A stretch of DNA of 64,000 nt from Pseudomonas viridiflava. Its GTDB lineage: Bacteria > Pseudomonadota > Gammaproteobacteria > Pseudomonadales > Pseudomonadaceae. Where the stretch lies: assembly GCF_900582195.1 (NCBI RefSeq), contig NZ_UTHA01000001.1, positions 868,001 through 932,000 of the forward strand, written 5' to 3'. The notes beneath the pieces are model-generated. The model was not told where the DNA came from. It worked only from the letters and a program-made list of their open reading frames with translations, and did no database searches. Positions 43,912 to 53,210 of this stretch are shown here, piece after piece. Each line of letters starts with the position of its first letter. Position 1 is the first letter of the stretch. The translations under genes and the position numbers were made by a program.

Positions 43912-45228
43912 TTAGAAGACGTTGATCGGGTAGTCGATGATCACGCGGTATTCATCTGTATCCGAATCAATCACGCCGTAACCGTTGCCGCCACGGTTGG
44001 TTGCCCATTGCAGGTGGACTGCCAGATCCTTGGCCTGACCGCTTTGCACCACGTACTGCAAATCGAGATCGCGTTCCCAGTGTTTGGCGTTGCGGCCATC
44101 GGCGCTGTACCAGTTGGAATAGCCTTTGCTGTCGGGGTCGACCTTGGTCAGGTCAACAGTGCCGCGCGAGTAGGACACAGACGAGGTCAGACCCGGCACG
44201 CCGACACCGGCGAAGTCGTAGGCGTACTTGAGCTTCCACGAGCGCTCGTTAGGGCCGTTGAAGTCCGAGTATTGCTGGGAGTTGTCGAGGTATACGCTGT
44301 CGCCCTGGCTGATGTAATCGAACGGCGTATTGCCGTTGACCCGCTGATACGCGGCGGTAACGCTGTGATTTCCGACGCCAACGGTGAAGTGCAGGCTGTA
44401 GGTGTTGTTGTCGATGTTGCCCAGCAGCGCATCACCGGTGTCTTGCGTGTGATAGAAGTGCAGGCCCGGGTTGAGGCTGACCAGATCGTTCAATTGCCAG
44501 GTGTAATCCAGGTCGTAGTAGTACTGGTTCCAGATGTCCTTCAGTTCGGAAGCGTAGAGGCTGCTGGTCAGGCCTTCGACGCCGCTCCAGGCCACGCCGG
44601 CCCAGTTCAGGTGCTGACTCTCATCGCCATCGGCCAATGTCCCGTAGGAAGTGCCAATGCGCGTGTGGCCACTCTGGTTGTAAGGCTTGGTGAAACTGGC
44701 CTGGCCGCCTTCGATCAACCAGCCATCGAAGCTGTGGTTGGTCAGGCTCACACCACGAAAGGTCTGTGGCAGCATGCGCGTGTCGCCGCCGGCAATCACC
44801 GGGTTGGTGAGGAACAGGTCACCGGCTTTCAATTCAGTATCGAACGCACGCATTTTCAACGTGCCACCGGCAGTCGAGAAGGCTCCCGGCGCTTTGCCGC
44901 CGTTCTCTCTGACCGGCAGGATGCTCGACCCGTCCGTGCCGCCACCGCCATCCAGCTTCAACCCAAGCATGGCGTGGGCATCGATGCCGAAACCAACTGT
45001 GCCTTCGGTGTAACCCGACTGGAAAACCCCGAGAAAGCCTTGGCCCCACTCGATGTTGTCGTCCGCTTTCTGCAAGCGGTTGCGATTCATGTAGTAGTTG
45101 CGGGCGTTGAGGTTGAGGCTCGAGCCTTCGACAAAGCCTTCTGTGGCGGGCTCGTCGGCGTGAGCGGCAGGGGCAATCGTTGCGGCAATTGCAATGAACA
45201 GCGGGGAGAAGCGAACTGGGTAACGCAC
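43912..45228 (-). CDS. OprD family outer-membrane porin
   Basis: A substrate-specific porin of the OprD/Occ family, ~438 residues. The signal peptide ends AAHA; the mature part begins with the family pattern [19 protein letters not shown], and the last strand ends [14 protein letters not shown] with a terminal Phe as required for barrel insertion. The start is probably the GTG at 45228, or the TTG two codons earlier; AAGGAG is upstream of both. OprD-type channels take up amino acids, peptides or carboxylates; which one is not clear here. Confidence 0.9.
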   Translation of the reverse strand: MRYPVRFSPLFIAIAATIAPAAHADEPATEGFVEGSSLNLNARNYYMNRNRLQKADDNIEWGQGFLGVFQSGYTEGTVGFGIDAHAMLGLKLDGGGGTDGSSILPVRENGGKAPGAFSTAGGTLKMRAFDTELKAGDLFLTNPVIAGGDTRMLPQTFRGVSLTNHSFDGWLIEGGQASFTKPYNQSGHTRIGTSYGTLADGDESQHLNWAGVAWSGVEGLTSSLYASELKDIWNQYYYDLDYTWQLNDLVSLNPGLHFYHTQDTGDALLGNIDNNTYSLHFTVGVGNHSVTAAYQRVNGNTPFDYISQGDSVYLDNSQQYSDFNGPNERSWKLKYAYDFAGVGVPGLTSSVSYSRGTVDLTKVDPDSKGYSNWYSADGRNAKHWERDLDLQYVVQSGQAKDLAVHLQWATNRGGNGYGVIDSDTDEYRVIIDYPINVF

Positions 45229-45327
45229 GTGCAATGGAGCTCCTTGGGTCAACTGGCACCTCTATATTTTGAGGCGCTCGATGTTTCTTGTTGTTACAGA
45301 CGAACCAAACGGCTTTCAGACCACAAC

Positions 45328-45356
45328 GAAAAAAGGCCGCTGAAAGGCAGCGGCCT
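45328..45356 (-). terminator. Terminator of small exported-protein gene
   Basis: AGGCCGCTG/CAGCGGCCT stem with a run of A on the plus-strand left side, hence a T tract on the minus-strand transcript. Confidence 0.75.
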
Positions 45357-45425
45357 GGAATGACGACGGTTGAACGGGAAGAGCCAAACAACCGCGTCGA
45401 GGGAAACGTTGGCGCGGTGCGCGGC

Positions 45426-45647
45426 TCAGCTGTCTTTCTCGGACGCTTGAGCCTGGGAAGTGGCAGCCTGTGGGGCTTGCGTGGCGTCTTGCGCCTTGGC
45501 CATCACTTCGGCCTGATGCTGATCGAAGGCCTGAGCGCGAGCGACATTCTGCGCCACGAACGCCTGCGATTCTTCAGCCATCGCCATCGGCGACAGGATC
45601 AATGAGGACAAAACGAACGCGCTGGCAATACCCATACTGTTGGACAT
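45426..45647 (-). CDS. Small exported Ala/Gln-rich protein, unknown function
   Basis: A 73-residue protein. Residues 1-24 are a signal peptide ending AMA. The mature part of ~49 residues is rich in Ala, Gln and Glu with no Cys, probably one long helix. The -strand terminator after it and its good composition support a real gene. I do not recognise a family. It lies between the OprD porin and the two-component system, in the same direction, but with its own terminator. Confidence 0.7.
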   Translation of the reverse strand: MSNSMGIASAFVLSSLILSPMAMAEESQAFVAQNVARAQAFDQHQAEVMAKAQDATQAPQAATSQAQASEKDS

Positions 45648-45952
45648 CTTGAAAACCTTCTCGCTTGGCGAGTGCTGTTTGGTGCGGGCAAAGATAAGGT
45701 TGCCGGGCGTTGGGAAACAGCGTGATTTTCATAAATGACTGTTGCGCGGGAGGTAAAAGTCGAACTTCGCGGTGCGGCCAAGAGCAACCCCCTCACCCCA
45801 GCCCTCTCCCCCAAGGGGGCGAGGGGGAAAGGGGGCAGATCTCCAGGCTTTTCAAGGCCTGAGTTCGACTGGATATGTCAGGTCGGCGTACTTCGAGAGA
45901 ACACCTCACCCTAACCCTCTCCCTCTGGGAGAGGGTTAGGGTGAGGAGATTT
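45648..45952. other. Non-coding gap holding CT-rich repeat copy 1
   Basis: Upstream of the small gene are A/T-rich bases that could hold its minus-strand promoter; the second half is the repeat at 45788-45946, which ends six bases past the sensor kinase stop. No gene seen. Confidence 0.6.
45788..45946. repeat. Composite CT-rich repeat, copy 1
   Basis: The left arm is a hairpin-forming CCCCTCACCCCAGCCCTCTC block, the middle contains GAGTTCGACTGG and a GGTCGGCGTA sequence, and the right arm is a CCTCACCCTAACCCTCTCCC/GGGAGAGGGTTAGGGTGAGG palindrome. The same order recurs at 52722 and 59261. Confidence 0.75.
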
Positions 45953-47317
45953 TCAGACCGGCAAATAAATCCCGAAGGTATTCATCCCCCGATCACTGCG
46001 CACAAACACGTCCCCACCATGCATCAGCGCAATCGCTTTAACGATGGCCAGCCCCAAGCCATGGTTATTGCCGCTGTTGCTACGCGACGCATCGACCCGA
46101 TAAAAACGCTCGAACAAGCGTGGCAAATGTTCGCTGGCAATCGGCGAACCGGGATTGGCCACGCCAATACTCACCTGATGCGCTTCAACCTCGATCCGCA
46201 CCTCGATCACCTGTCCCGGCTCAGTGTGCTGCACCGCGTTGCTCAACAGATTGATCAACGCCCGGCGCAAATGCGCGACCTCAATCTGTACCAGCGCATC
46301 ACCGCTGACCTGCACTTCAACCTGCGCATCTTCAAGGATGAAATCCAGATATTCGAGCGTCGTCGCCACTTCATCCGCCAGCGACGTCGAGGTCAGTTTG
46401 GTCGCCTTGTTGCCCTGATCGGCACTGGCCAGAAACAGCATGTCGTTGATGATCGAGCGCAGCCGTTCCAGCTCTTCGAGATTGGATTGCAGCACTTCGA
46501 AGTAGTGTTCGGCAGAACGCCCACGGGTCAACGCCACTTGGGTCTGGCCAATCAAATTGGTCAGCGGCGAACGCAGTTCATGGGCGACGTCGGCGTTGAA
46601 CGACTCAAGTCTTGAATAGGCCTGCTCAACCCGCTCCAGCGTCGAGTTGAACGAGTCGACAAACTGCTCCAGCTCCGGTGGTAGCGGCGACAGACGCAAG
46701 CGCCCGGCCCTGAGAGGTGGCGCCAGTCTTTGAGCCTCATGGGAGAGTTTGATCAGCGGTTTCAGGCCGATCCGCGCCACCCAGTAGCCTAGCGCCGAAG
46801 CCATCAGCACACCGACAATCGCCAGCCCGATCAGCGCGATCAGCAGATTGTGCTGAGTCTCATGAAATGTCTCGGTATCGATGCCGATCATGAACCGTAG
46901 CGGCGGGCGCTGATCCTTTGCCGGCAGCTCGGTCAGCAACACTTTCAGCGGATAAGGATGGTCGGCCAACTGCAAGTCATGCATGCCCAGCGGGCCTTGG
47001 GCGAAAGCCCGAATTGCGGCATCCGGCTGACCATATTCGTAACCCGGATCAGCACTCACCACCCAGAAACGAATGCGTTTGTCCTCTTCGCCGAGCAGCT
47101 TCAACTTGGCGTTGATCTTCACCCAATGCTCCGGCGTGCCGAAGCGATTGAGCGCCGATTCGAGCACGCTGTAGCGCGCATCCAGCTCGGCCTCCGGCAG
47201 TAATCCCAAGCCTTTGTCGACCTGCTGATACAACGCGCCACCAATCAACAGAAACACCAGCAGCGCCACCAGCGTGAACATCCCGCTCAGGCGCAGGGCA
47301 ATCGAATTACTGGACAC
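45953..47317 (-). CDS. Sensor histidine kinase, heavy-metal (CusS/CopS) type
   Basis: A 454-residue sensor kinase: membrane helix ~12-32, periplasmic part to ~155, second helix ~157-180, HAMP (~182-235), then HisKA with phospho-acceptor His-246 (DVAHELRSPL) and a HATPase domain with NLLSNAVQHTE and the LPRLFERFYRVD segment. Start: GTG at 47317 (or the one before it), overlapping the regulator by about 11 bases; the frame is open further upstream only as a shadow of the regulator gene. Its order after an RND pump suggests it senses a metal or drug. Confidence 0.88.
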   Translation of the reverse strand: MSSNSIALRLSGMFTLVALLVFLLIGGALYQQVDKGLGLLPEAELDARYSVLESALNRFGTPEHWVKINAKLKLLGEEDKRIRFWVVSADPGYEYGQPDAAIRAFAQGPLGMHDLQLADHPYPLKVLLTELPAKDQRPPLRFMIGIDTETFHETQHNLLIALIGLAIVGVLMASALGYWVARIGLKPLIKLSHEAQRLAPPLRAGRLRLSPLPPELEQFVDSFNSTLERVEQAYSRLESFNADVAHELRSPLTNLIGQTQVALTRGRSAEHYFEVLQSNLEELERLRSIINDMLFLASADQGNKATKLTSTSLADEVATTLEYLDFILEDAQVEVQVSGDALVQIEVAHLRRALINLLSNAVQHTEPGQVIEVRIEVEAHQVSIGVANPGSPIASEHLPRLFERFYRVDASRSNSGNNHGLGLAIVKAIALMHGGDVFVRSDRGMNTFGIYLPV

Positions 47318-47984
47318 CACGGCTCTCCAGCACATAACCCATGCCGCGAATGGTGTGCAGCAGTTTCTCGTCGAACGGCCCGTCGAGCTTGGCGCGCAGG
47401 CGTTTGATCGCGACTTCGACGACGTTCGCATCGCTGTCGAAATTGATGTCCCAGACCATCTCGGCAATCGCGGTTTTCGAAAGGATTTCACCTTGGCGAC
47501 GGGCGAGGACGCTCAACAACGAAAACTCCTTGGCGGTCAGATCCAGTCGGGTTCCGGCGCGTGTGGCCTTGCGGCTGATCAGATCTATCCACAGGTCGGC
47601 GATGCTCACTTGCACCGGTTCATGGCCGCCGCTGCGCCGGGTCAGCGCTTGCAGGCGCGCGACCAGTTCGAGGAAGGAAAACGGTTTGCCGAGGTAATCG
47701 TCGGCCCCGTCGCGCAGGCCTTTGATGCGGTCTTCGACGCGCTCGCGGGCGGTGAGCATGATCACCGGGGTTTGCTTGCGCGCACGCAATGCGCGCAGCA
47801 CGCCGAAGCCATCAAGGCCCGGCAACATGACATCGAGGACGATCACCGCGTAGTCGCTTTCCAGCGCCAGATGCAGACCCTCGACGCCGTCGCGGGCCAG
47901 ATCCACGGTGTAACCCTGTTCCGTCAGACCGCGGTGCAGATAGTCCGCGGTTTTTTCCTCGTCTTCGATAATCAGAACGCGCAT
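47307..47984 (-). CDS. OmpR-type response regulator, heavy-metal (CopR/CzcR/IrlR) family
   Basis: A 225-residue response regulator. The receiver domain has the acidic pair Glu-7/Asp-8, phospho-acceptor Asp-51 (VLDVMLPGLDG) and Lys-100 (LGKPFSFLEL). The C-terminal winged helix has the KTAIAEMVWDINFDSDANVVEVAIKRLR recognition region typical of the CzcR/SilR/CopR group. It begins eight bases after the RND permease, so pump and two-component genes probably form one operon under self-control. Confidence 0.9.
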   Translation of the reverse strand: MRVLIIEDEEKTADYLHRGLTEQGYTVDLARDGVEGLHLALESDYAVIVLDVMLPGLDGFGVLRALRARKQTPVIMLTARERVEDRIKGLRDGADDYLGKPFSFLELVARLQALTRRSGGHEPVQVSIADLWIDLISRKATRAGTRLDLTAKEFSLLSVLARRQGEILSKTAIAEMVWDINFDSDANVVEVAIKRLRAKLDGPFDEKLLHTIRGMGYVLESRGVQ

Positions 47985-47992
47985 GACCCGCC

Positions 47993-50900
47993 TCAGTCTG
48001 TGGTTGCTAGCGCTGGTAAAGGCGCGGGCTTAGGCCGATGGAACAGCCGCTCAAGCCACAAGTATATGACCGGAGTGGTAAACAACGTCAGCATCTGGCT
48101 GACCAGCAAACCGCCGACCACCGCGATCCCCAACGGTTGGCGCAGTTCGGCGCCGGTGCCGTAACCGAGCATCAGCGGCAGCGCGCCAAGCAGGGCGGCG
48201 AGGGTGGTCATGATGATCGGCCGGAACCGCGTGATGCATGCTTCGAAAATCGCCTCCTGCGGCGACAGGCCTCGGTGGCGCTGCGCTTCGAGGGCGAAGT
48301 CGATCATCAGGATGCCGTTCTTCTTGACGATACCGATCAGCAACACCAGACCGATCAACGCCATGATCGAAAAGTCCTGGCCGCAGATCCACAGCATGAT
48401 GACTGCGCCCAAACCTGCTGCCGGCAGCGTCGAGATGATCGTCAGCGGGTGCACGAAGCTTTCATAAAGCACACCGAGAATGATGTACACCGCCACCAGC
48501 GCCGCGAGAATCAGCCACGGCTGACTGGCCAGCGAACTCTGGAACGCCTGCGCCGCACCCTGGAAATTGCCGCTGATTGCCGTCGGCATGCCGATCTCGG
48601 CCTTGGCCTGATTGAGCAGAATCACCGCATCACCCAACGCCACGCCGGGCGCGAGGTTGAACGACAAGTTGGCGGCGGGGAACATCCCATCGTGCGCAAT
48701 CGACAGCGGGCCGATGGTGGGTGCGTCGAATTTGGCCAGCGCCGAGAGCGGCACCATCTCGCCACTCAGCGGCGAACGCAGGTAGAAATAGTTGAGGCTT
48801 TCGGCCTTGCCGCGTTGTTTGGTGTCCAGCTCCAGAATCACGTTGTATTGATTGACTTGGGTCTGGAATTCATTGATCTGCCGTTGGCCGAAGGCATCGT
48901 ACAGTGCCTCGTCGACATCGCTCGCGGTCAGGCCGAAACGTGCGGCGGCGCTGCGGTCGATGCTGATGTGGGTGATGCTGCCACCCAGTTGCAAGTCGTT
49001 GGAAATGTCGCGGAACGCCGGGTTGCTGCGCAGTTTTTCCGTGAGGCGTTGCGTCCATGTCGCGAGGGTCGCGCCGTCGTTGCTCTTCAGCACGTACTGA
49101 TATTGCGCGCGGCTCGGGCCGGAGCTGAGGTTGATGTCCTGGCCGGCGCGCAGGTAGAGGACGATGCCGGGGACTTTCATCAGTTGCGGACGGATGCGGT
49201 CGATGAACTGGCTGGCTGAAACGTCGCGGTCGCCGCGTTTTTTCAGGGCGATCCAGAAGCGGCCGTTGGCGATGGTCTGGTTACTGCCGGACACGCCGAC
49301 CGAGTGGGAAAACGCCTGCACGGCCGGATCGGCGGCGACGATTTCGGCCATGGCCAAGTGTTTTTTCACCATGTCGCCGTAGGAAATATCCGCAGCGGCT
49401 TCGGTGGTGCCGAGGACGAAACCGGTGTCCTGCACCGGGAAGAAACCTTTCGGGATAAAGATGTAACCGCCAATGGCCAGCGCCAGCGACAGACCGAACA
49501 CGCCAATCATCAATTTCTGATGGGCGAGGGCGCGGCGCAGGCCTCGTTCGTACCAGCCGAGCAAGCGTTCGCTGAAGCCCGGTCTGGCGTGGGCGTGATG
49601 CACCGGTTTACGCATGAACAGCGCCGCCAGCGTCGGCGCCAAGGTCAGCGACACCACCACGGAAATCATGATCGTTGAGGTCGCGGTCAGGGCGAATTCC
49701 TTGAACAGCCGCCCGACCACGCCGCCCATGAACAGCAGCGGAATAAACGCCGCCACCAGCGAAAAACTGATCGAGACCACGGTGAAGCCGATCTCGCCCG
49801 CGCCCTTGATCGCCGCTTCACGCATATCGTCGCCGGCCTCCAGGTGCCGATGGATGTTTTCCACCACCACAATCGCGTCGTCGACGACGAAGCCAACCGC
49901 GACGACGATCGCCACCAGCGTCAGGTTATTCAGGCTGAAACCGAGGAGGTACATCAGGGCGAAACTGGCGATCAGCGACACGCCGAGCACTGCCGACACA
50001 ATCAGGGTTGCCGACAACTGACGCAGGAACAGCGCCATCACCGCGACCACCAACATGATCGCGATCAACAGGGTGATTTCGACTTCATGCAGCGAGGCAC
50101 GAATGGTCTGCGTGCGGTCGATCAGGGTTTTCACCTGCACCGAGGCCGGCAGCATCGCTTCGAGGCCGGGCAGGGCGGCTTGAATGCGGTCGACGGTTTC
50201 AACGATGTTCGCGCCCGGTTGACGCGAGATCACCAGGTTCACCCCGGGTTGATCACCGGCCCAGGCTTGCACGTAGGCATCTTCCGAACCGTTGACGACT
50301 TTGGCGACATCACGCAGGTGAACCGGGGCGCCGTCCTTGTAGGAAACGATGAGTTGGCTGTAGTCCTCGGGGTGGAACAACTGGTCGTTGGTCGACAGCG
50401 TCGAGATGCTCGATTCGCCGTACAGCGCCCCTTTGGCAAGGTTGAGGCTGGTCTGCTGGATCGCCAGGCGAATGTCGGCGAGGGTCAGGCCGATCGCCGC
50501 CAGTTTGTCGGCCGAGGCTTGTACGCGAATCGCCGGACGTTGCTGACCGGTGATGTTGATTTGTCCCACGCCGTCGATCTGACTAATCTGACGCGAGAGC
50601 AGGGTTTCCACCAGGTCGCTGAGTTCGGTGCCGGGCATTTGCGTCGAGCTGACGCTGAGGATCAGTACCGGGCTGTCGGCCGGGTTGACCTTCTTCCAGG
50701 TCGGCAGGGTCGGCATGTCCTTGGGCAGTTTGCCGGCGGCAGTGTTGATCGCGGCTTGGACTTCCTGGGCGGCGGTGTCGATGCTTTTATCGAGGGTGAA
50801 CTGCAGGGTCAACAGGCTGGAGCCGAGCGCACTGCTGGAGGTCATCTGGGTCATGCCGGGGATGGCGCTGAATTGCACCTCCAGCGGCGTGGCCACGGAC

Positions 50901-51094
50901 GAGGCCATGGTGTCGGGGCTGGCGCCGGGCAACTGCGCGGACACCTGAATCGTCGGAAACTCCGCTTCCGGCAGTGGGGCGATTGGCAAGCGCGGGAAGG
51001 CAATCAAGCCGACCAGCACCAAAGCGATGGTCAACAAAATCGTGGCGACCGGGTGATCGATGCACCACGTCGAGACGCCTTTGTGCGCCTTCAT
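47993..51094 (-). CDS. RND efflux permease (HAE1, MdtC/MuxC-like)
   Basis: A 1033-residue inner-membrane proton antiporter of the RND superfamily. Twelve helices with two large periplasmic loops; the proton-relay Asp pair is at 405-406 in VGFVVDDAIVVVENI. By sequence it is of the hydrophobe/amphiphile (drug) class rather than the metal CzcA class, since I do not see metal-type relay motifs. It overlaps the adaptor gene by four bases (ATGA) and is followed by the two-component genes. No outer-membrane channel is encoded nearby, so it must borrow one. Confidence 0.93.
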   Translation of the reverse strand: MKAHKGVSTWCIDHPVATILLTIALVLVGLIAFPRLPIAPLPEAEFPTIQVSAQLPGASPDTMASSVATPLEVQFSAIPGMTQMTSSSALGSSLLTLQFTLDKSIDTAAQEVQAAINTAAGKLPKDMPTLPTWKKVNPADSPVLILSVSSTQMPGTELSDLVETLLSRQISQIDGVGQINITGQQRPAIRVQASADKLAAIGLTLADIRLAIQQTSLNLAKGALYGESSISTLSTNDQLFHPEDYSQLIVSYKDGAPVHLRDVAKVVNGSEDAYVQAWAGDQPGVNLVISRQPGANIVETVDRIQAALPGLEAMLPASVQVKTLIDRTQTIRASLHEVEITLLIAIMLVVAVMALFLRQLSATLIVSAVLGVSLIASFALMYLLGFSLNNLTLVAIVVAVGFVVDDAIVVVENIHRHLEAGDDMREAAIKGAGEIGFTVVSISFSLVAAFIPLLFMGGVVGRLFKEFALTATSTIMISVVVSLTLAPTLAALFMRKPVHHAHARPGFSERLLGWYERGLRRALAHQKLMIGVFGLSLALAIGGYIFIPKGFFPVQDTGFVLGTTEAAADISYGDMVKKHLAMAEIVAADPAVQAFSHSVGVSGSNQTIANGRFWIALKKRGDRDVSASQFIDRIRPQLMKVPGIVLYLRAGQDINLSSGPSRAQYQYVLKSNDGATLATWTQRLTEKLRSNPAFRDISNDLQLGGSITHISIDRSAAARFGLTASDVDEALYDAFGQRQINEFQTQVNQYNVILELDTKQRGKAESLNYFYLRSPLSGEMVPLSALAKFDAPTIGPLSIAHDGMFPAANLSFNLAPGVALGDAVILLNQAKAEIGMPTAISGNFQGAAQAFQSSLASQPWLILAALVAVYIILGVLYESFVHPLTIISTLPAAGLGAVIMLWICGQDFSIMALIGLVLLIGIVKKNGILMIDFALEAQRHRGLSPQEAIFEACITRFRPIIMTTLAALLGALPLMLGYGTGAELRQPLGIAVVGGLLVSQMLTLFTTPVIYLWLERLFHRPKPAPLPALATTD

Positions 51095-52251
51095 GGCTTC
51101 GGCTCCGCTTGCACCACCTGCGCCGGCTCGCTCATGACTTGCACGGTCGAACCGGGTTTGAGCCGCGACTGGCCGTCGGTGACCAGCACGTCGCCGGCCT
51201 TCACGCCTTTGATGATGTCCTGGCCGCTGCCTTGATAAACCATCTGCACTTGCACGGCTTCGACCTTGTCGCCGTTGACCCGGTAAACGAAGTGTTGATC
51301 GAGGCCACGTTGTACGACGGTGGGCGGGACCACCAGCGCATCTTTGTCGAGGGCTGTCTGAATTTTTACCGTGACCAGCAGGCCAGGCCAGAGCTTCTGG
51401 CTGGCGTTGTCGAATTCGGCCTTGGCGCGGATGGTGCCGGTGTTGGCGTTGATCTGGTTGTCGATCAGGGTCAGGTGACCTTCGCCGAGCAGGTTGCCGG
51501 TTTCGCCGTCGGTGTCAGCGCCAATGTAGGCCTTGACCGGTGCGCGTTGCGGGTCGCTGATCAGGCCTTGCAGGGTCGGCAGCATTTGTTGGGGCAGGGA
51601 GAACTCGACGGCAATCGGGTCGATCTGGGTGACGGTGAACAGGCCGGCAGTGTCGGTCATGCGCAGGAAGTTGCCTTCGTCGACGGTGCGAATACCGACG
51701 CGGCCGGTGACGGGAGAGCGGATTTGCGTGTAGGAAAGTTGTACTTGCGCCGAATCAATTGACGCCTGGTTGCCTTGGGCGGTGGCCTTCAACTGGTTGA
51801 CCAAGGCTTGTTGTTGGTCATAGGTCTGTTTGGAGATGCCGTCGTCGACGGTGAGCAGTTTGTAGCGCTTGAGGTTAACCAGGGCGACTTGCAGTTGTGC
51901 CTGGCTTTCGCCCAGTTGGGCGCGGGCCTGGTCGAGGCTGGCGCGGATGGAGCGGTCGTCGATGGTGGCCAGCAGGTCGCCTGCTTTGACGAGTTGGCCT
52001 TCTTTGACGAGGATTTTGGTGAGGATGCCGTCTATTTGTGGGCGCACTACGACGCTGTGTAATGAGAGTACGGAGCCGATGCCGCTGGTGTAGCGGGGGA
52101 CATCTTTTGCGCTGACCGCGATGACTCGCACGGGGATGGCGGTGGGGGTGGCGAGTTTGATGGGGGCGGGTTTCAGGGCGTACCACAGACCTGCGCCTGC
52201 GAGTGCGATCAATAGGGTGGCGAGCAGGGCTCTGTTTTTTTGGATTCGCAT
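51091..52251 (-). CDS. RND periplasmic adaptor subunit (membrane fusion protein)
   Basis: A 386-residue adaptor. An N-terminal helix (~8-26) anchors it; there is no lipobox Cys. The biotinyl-lipoyl-like half-motifs (VVVRPQIDGILTKILVKEGQLVKAGDLLATID near 67-100, and YTQIRSPVTGRVG near 175) flank a coiled-coil hairpin (~105-165), followed by beta-barrel and membrane-proximal domains. First gene of the adaptor-permease-regulator-kinase operon. Confidence 0.93.
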   Translation of the reverse strand: MRIQKNRALLATLLIALAGAGLWYALKPAPIKLATPTAIPVRVIAVSAKDVPRYTSGIGSVLSLHSVVVRPQIDGILTKILVKEGQLVKAGDLLATIDDRSIRASLDQARAQLGESQAQLQVALVNLKRYKLLTVDDGISKQTYDQQQALVNQLKATAQGNQASIDSAQVQLSYTQIRSPVTGRVGIRTVDEGNFLRMTDTAGLFTVTQIDPIAVEFSLPQQMLPTLQGLISDPQRAPVKAYIGADTDGETGNLLGEGHLTLIDNQINANTGTIRAKAEFDNASQKLWPGLLVTVKIQTALDKDALVVPPTVVQRGLDQHFVYRVNGDKVEAVQVQMVYQGSGQDIIKGVKAGDVLVTDGQSRLKPGSTVQVMSEPAQVVQAEPKP

Positions 52252-52387
52252 GCGGGGTGGGCGCCGGACGGAGTTTGGGCAGGGTTAGGGTCTTTATAAA
52301 CTTGTTTGGGGGTCAGGAGGGTGACGGCTGGCTGTCAGCGCTGTCAGTTTTCTTTGGGTGTATATCCGTTGCTGCGGGTGTGGCTGA

Positions 52388-52680
52388 TTACGGTTCCGCC
52401 CTTACGGCGGGTCACTTTTTACAAACGCCTAAAAAGTAACCAAAAACGCTTGCTCCTACGTGCGGCCCGCTCGCTGGGGCTCGGGGTTCCTTCGCTGCGG
52501 GATCGATCCGGGCGCAGCGCCTACGGTTTGCTTCGCTGCACCTCCTCTCGCTGTGTTTGGCTGCGCCAAACGGTCGCTGCGCTCCCACGCCCGGATCAAT
52601 CCCTCCACTCAGCCTTCCGACGTCGCCCGTGGATCAAGATCAAGAGCAGGCGAGCTGACACTCGGCCTATTGAGTGGTGA
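52388..52680. repeat. Dispersed Pseudomonas intergenic repeat (CTAAAAAGTAACC type)
   Basis: Starts with TTCCGCCCTTACGGCGGGTC and the CCTAAAAAGTAACCAAAA core, then a GC-rich part with several CGCTGC/GCAGCG inverted units. From memory this family is common in intergenic regions of fluorescent pseudomonads. Ends are approximate. Confidence 0.5.
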
Positions 52681-52721
52681 AGAGCATGGCGCGCACGGCT
52701 TTGGTTTTTGTGGTGCTCTTG

Positions 52722-52871
52722 CCCCTCACCCCCAGCCTTCTCCCGAGGGAGAGGGGGCCGATTTTTGAGCCTTTCAGAATCTGAGTTCGACTCGGTTTCA
52801 CAAGTCGGCGTATCTCTTCCAGGCCACGCGGTCAGTCCCCTCTCCCTCCGGGAGAGGGTTAGGGTGAGGGT
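52722..52871. repeat. Composite CT-rich repeat, copy 2
   Basis: CCCCTCACCCCCAGCCTTCT, GGGAGAGGGGGCCGA, then GAGTTCGACTCGG, AAGTCGGCGTAT and the terminal CTCTCCCTCCGGGAGAGGG palindrome ending TTAGGGTGAGGGT. Same layout as copies at 45788 and 59261. Confidence 0.75.
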
Positions 52872-53074
52872 TGGCTTTTGGCTGTTTAAATTTGTGTCAA
52901 TTATCCAGAACCTTCCCACAAGGTTTTCAGGTTGTCCGTCGGACGTGCGCTCTCTAGTCTTGGGTTGTCGCCGAAAACTCGGTGATCGGGTGTGAGAACC
53001 CTGAAAAATTAGTGATTCAGTCCATCAGTCCGCATAATTGCCGGCGGCTTGTCCGCTGCTTGCAAGTGCTTCAT

Positions 53075-53149
53075 GGCGGCTATGTGCGGGCAGACTTCGG
53101 TCTGGCCGGTTTCCTATTTTTCCGGTTTCTCACCCCGCACATAGCTGCC
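53075..53149 (+). promoter_or_regulatory. Predicted branched RNA leader upstream of DUF6124 gene
   Basis: GGCGGCTATGTGCGGG (53075-53090) pairs over 16 positions with CCCGCACATAGCTGCC (53134-53149), one being G-U. Enclosed are CAGAC-TTCG-GTCTG (53091-53104), a hairpin with the very stable UUCG loop, and a CCGG...CCGG segment (53106-53125). This could fold into a three-way junction. It ends 61 bases before the DUF6124 ATG. Function unknown. Confidence 0.55.
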
Positions 53150-53210
53150 ACCCACTTCGCCGCGTGAGAAACGGCAAGGGATGGCTCCCATTTGCAAAAT
53201 AGGGTTTCCA

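Larger units (their letters stand above)
52252..53064. other. Long non-coding interval with dispersed repeats
   Basis: No convincing gene in about 800 bases. It includes the promoter side of the RND operon (52252-52380), a known-looking pseudomonad repeat (52388-52680) and copy 2 of the CT-rich repeat (52722-52871), then a short AT-richer stretch before the DUF6124 leader. Open frames here are short and overlap the repeats. Confidence 0.6.

Noticed and set aside
43738..45363. 541-codon plus-strand frame antisense to the OprD gene
   Set aside because: It opens inside a REP pair and runs opposite a porin with intact signal peptide and C-terminal Phe.
45788..45946. CT-rich repeat as a simple terminator
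   Set aside because: It lacks T tracts, is over 150 bases, and recurs with the same inner words at two other sites, so it is better described as a repeat element.
47318..47491. N-terminal extension of the sensor kinase to 47491
   Set aside because: The extra ~58 residues are an out-of-frame reading of the response regulator gene and precede the natural membrane helix; GTG at 47317 fits the family length.
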